Assembly: GCA_023268425.1 (NCBI GenBank)
Contig: JALRFN010000163.1
Coordinates: 1 to 7,464, forward strand
Length of the DNA: 7,464 bases
Reading direction: 5' to 3'
From: Burkholderiaceae bacterium
GTDB taxonomy: Bacteria; Pseudomonadota; Gammaproteobacteria; Burkholderiales; Burkholderiaceae_C
In this document: positions 6,121-7,464 of the stretch, in pieces
Numbering within the stretch: the stretch's first letter is position 1
Layout: the number at the start of each line of letters is the position of its first letter
Position numbers and translations under genes: made by a program
The notes under the pieces: generated by a model
Told to the model about the DNA's origin: nothing
What the model saw: the letters and a program-made list of their open reading frames with translations, nothing else
The model's database searches: none

Positions 6121-6954
6121 ATGTCGCAACGCGATCAAGACACCATCACCGAAGCGGTGTTGGCCAGCTTTGCGCAAACGCCAGATGCGCGCTTGCGGAC
6201 CATCATGAGCAGTTTGGTGCAGCACTTACATGCCTTTGCCAAGGACGTACAACTCACCGAAGCCGAGTGGTTTCACGCCATCGATTTCTTGACCCGTTGC
6301 GGCCACATCACCGACGACAAACGCCAAGAGTTCATCTTGTTGTCTGATGTCTTGGGCCTGTCCATGTTGACGGTCGCGCTCAACAACGACAAGCCTGAAG
6401 GCTGTACCGAGTCGACGGTGTTTGGCCCCTTTCACGTCGAGGGTGCCCCCCATTACGCGGCGGGCGAAGACTTGGCCAACGGCGCAAAAGGCACGCCGTG
6501 CCTGGTCAGGGGCCAAGTGCGCGGCGTCGGTGGGGAGGCCATTGCAGGGGCCGTGATGGATGTTTGGCAATCAGACGCTGAGGGTTTGTACGACGTGCAG
6601 CGTGCCGATTTGACCCAAGCGCAGGCGCGTGGTGTGGTCACCACCGACAACCAGGGGCGCTTTGGCTTTCGTTCCATCGTGGCCGTGCCTTACCCGATTC
6701 CCCACGACGGCCCAGTCGGCGAGATGTTGGCGGCCACGAAGCGCCATCCATGGCGGCCAGCGCACCTGCATTTCAAGATCCAAGCGCCGGGTTACGAAAC
6801 CCTGATCACGCATGTGTTCAACCGCCAAAGCGATTACCTGTCGTCCGATGCCGTTTTTGGTGTGCGGCCGTCTTTGGTGTGCGACTGGGTGGAGCAGGCC
6901 GATGGCAGTTATTTGCTCGAGTACGACTTCGTGCTCAACCCACTGGCGGCCTGA
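6121..6954 (+). CDS. Intradiol ring-cleavage dioxygenase, probably hydroxyquinol 1,2-dioxygenase
   Basis: This enzyme is a non-haem Fe(III) intradiol dioxygenase expected to cleave hydroxyquinol (1,2,4-trihydroxybenzene) to maleylacetate. The 277-residue product is within the normal size. An N-terminal helical dimerisation domain (about residues 5-90, with RLRTIMSSLVQHLHAF and RQEFILLSDVLGLSML) precedes the beta-sandwich catalytic domain with ESTVFGPFHVEGAP at 97-110. The expected iron ligands are all present: Tyr157 (EGLYDV), Tyr191 (VPYPIPHDGPVG), His215 and His217 (RPAHLHF). Their spacing closely matches that known for the hydroxyquinol 1,2-dioxygenase of Nocardioides simplex 3E. VFGPFHVEGAP and YPIPHDGPVG are typical of the hydroxyquinol branch, but a catechol or chlorocatechol 1,2-dioxygenase is the main alternative. 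It follows the monooxygenase by 51 nt on the same strand, making a hydroxylation plus ring-cleavage pair. Nothing in it looks damaged. Confidence 0.93.
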   Translation: MSQRDQDTITEAVLASFAQTPDARLRTIMSSLVQHLHAFAKDVQLTEAEWFHAIDFLTRCGHITDDKRQEFILLSDVLGLSMLTVALNNDKPEGCTESTVFGPFHVEGAPHYAAGEDLANGAKGTPCLVRGQVRGVGGEAIAGAVMDVWQSDAEGLYDVQRADLTQAQARGVVTTDNQGRFGFRSIVAVPYPIPHDGPVGEMLAATKRHPWRPAHLHFKIQAPGYETLITHVFNRQSDYLSSDAVFGVRPSLVCDWVEQADGSYLLEYDFVLNPLAA

Positions 6955-7041
6955 TCTGAAGCTCCTCGGGTGGGGCGGCTGGGTGCGTGCAGTGCGGGCT
7001 TGTTGAGGGGGCGAGCCTGAGTCGACGCAGGCGAGGCGTAT

Positions 7042-7464
7042 TCAGTTGGCTTCTTTGAGCAAGCGGCGCAGCACCTTGCCCGAGCCGGTGGCGGGCAATG
7101 CGTCGATGAAGCGCACGTCGCGCGGCACCTTGTAGGTTGCCATGTTGTCGCGGGCCCAGCGCATCAAGGCGTCGGCCTCTAGGCTTTGCCCGGCCTTGCG
7201 CACGATGAAGGCTTGCACCACTTCACCCTTCTCGGGGTCGGGCATGGCAACGACCGCTGCTTGCGCGACAGCGGGGTGTTTGATCAAAATCGTTTCGACT
7301 TCTTCGGGGAACACGCTGTAGCCAGAGACTTTGATCATCTCTTTGAAGCGCCCCATGAAGGTCAGATAGCCTTCAGCGTCGATCTTGCCGACGTCCCCGG
7401 TGTAGACCCAACCGTCGCGCAAGGTTTTGGCCGTGGCTTCGGGTTTGCGCCAATAACCTTTGAA
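7042..7464 (-). CDS. AMP-forming acyl-CoA synthetase, C-terminal part (5' end outside the window)
   Basis: This is the last 140 residues of an ANL-superfamily adenylate-forming ligase, which activates a carboxylic acid with ATP and transfers it to CoA. The frame is open to the right edge, starting FKGYWRKPEAT, so the gene begins outside the window. A TTG at 7420-7422 is an internal Leu codon and not the start. Visible parts are the A7/A8 region, with GWVYTGDVGKID followed by YLTFMGRFKEMIKVSGYSVF and PEEVE, and the C-terminal lid domain ending PATGSGKVLRRLLKE. The Lys of GSGK is the conserved catalytic residue, often a site of acetylation control. The pattern suits a medium/long-chain or aryl acyl-CoA synthetase; the substrate-binding domain is not visible, so specificity is unknown. 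It converges on the dioxygenase gene across an 87-nt gap with no convincing terminator. Confidence 0.92.
   Translation of the reverse strand, partial: FKGYWRKPEATAKTLRDGWVYTGDVGKIDAEGYLTFMGRFKEMIKVSGYSVFPEEVETILIKHPAVAQAAVVAMPDPEKGEVVQAFIVRKAGQSLEADALMRWARDNMATYKVPRDVRFIDALPATGSGKVLRRLLKEAN

Noticed and set aside
7015..7032. Possible terminator between the convergent dioxygenase and ligase genes (GCCTG...CAGGC, 8-nt loop)
   Set aside because: The stem is only 5 bp and no T run follows on either strand, so an intrinsic terminator is not supported.

Overview
The window reads as a GC-rich betaproteobacterial chromosome segment, most likely from the Comamonadaceae (Limnohabitans/Rhodoferax-like). 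This rests on the recN-nadK-hrcA arrangement, the form of the HrcA and NAD kinase sequences, and the style of the catabolic genes. The assignment comes from family recognition, not from a search.

Left part (1-2786): housekeeping genes. On the minus strand, nadK (NAD kinase) is followed 12 nt later by recN (DNA-repair SMC-like ATPase). RecN is cut after about 239 of the usual ~550 residues. The last 57 bases of the left edge instead encode 19 codons that read as the C-terminal part of ribosomal protein L30 (rpmD), of a type closest in my recollection to alphaproteobacterial L30. The left end is therefore a chimeric junction, more likely an assembly artefact than biology. Divergent from nadK, on the plus strand, is hrcA, the heat-shock repressor, with its likely start at an ATG 15 nt inside the longest open frame.

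Middle (2787-3029): a CAU-anticodon tRNA gene with encoded CCA and a recognisable -10 box. Its C4-G69 and C5-G68 acceptor pairs point to tRNA-Ile2 (lysidine-modified) rather than elongator tRNA-Met. A 123-nt spacer follows with no gene seen.

Right part (3030-7464): an aromatic-catabolism module. On the plus strand are a YbfB/YjiJ-type MFS transporter, a 568-aa FAD-dependent aromatic monooxygenase of the phenol hydroxylase/MhpA/TfdB class, and an intradiol dioxygenase with all four iron ligands, best matching hydroxyquinol 1,2-dioxygenase. The simplest reading is import of a phenolic compound, hydroxylation to hydroxyquinol, and ortho cleavage to maleylacetate. The expected maleylacetate reductase and a regulator are not in the window. 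Convergent with the module, on the minus strand, is the C-terminal third of an AMP-forming acyl-CoA synthetase that runs off the right edge.

No gap longer than 300 nt lacks a gene. I see no CRISPR array, insertion sequence, rRNA or defence system, and nothing I would call an undescribed system. The points most worth attention are the RecN/L30 chimeric junction and the unknown substrate of the monooxygenase-dioxygenase pair.
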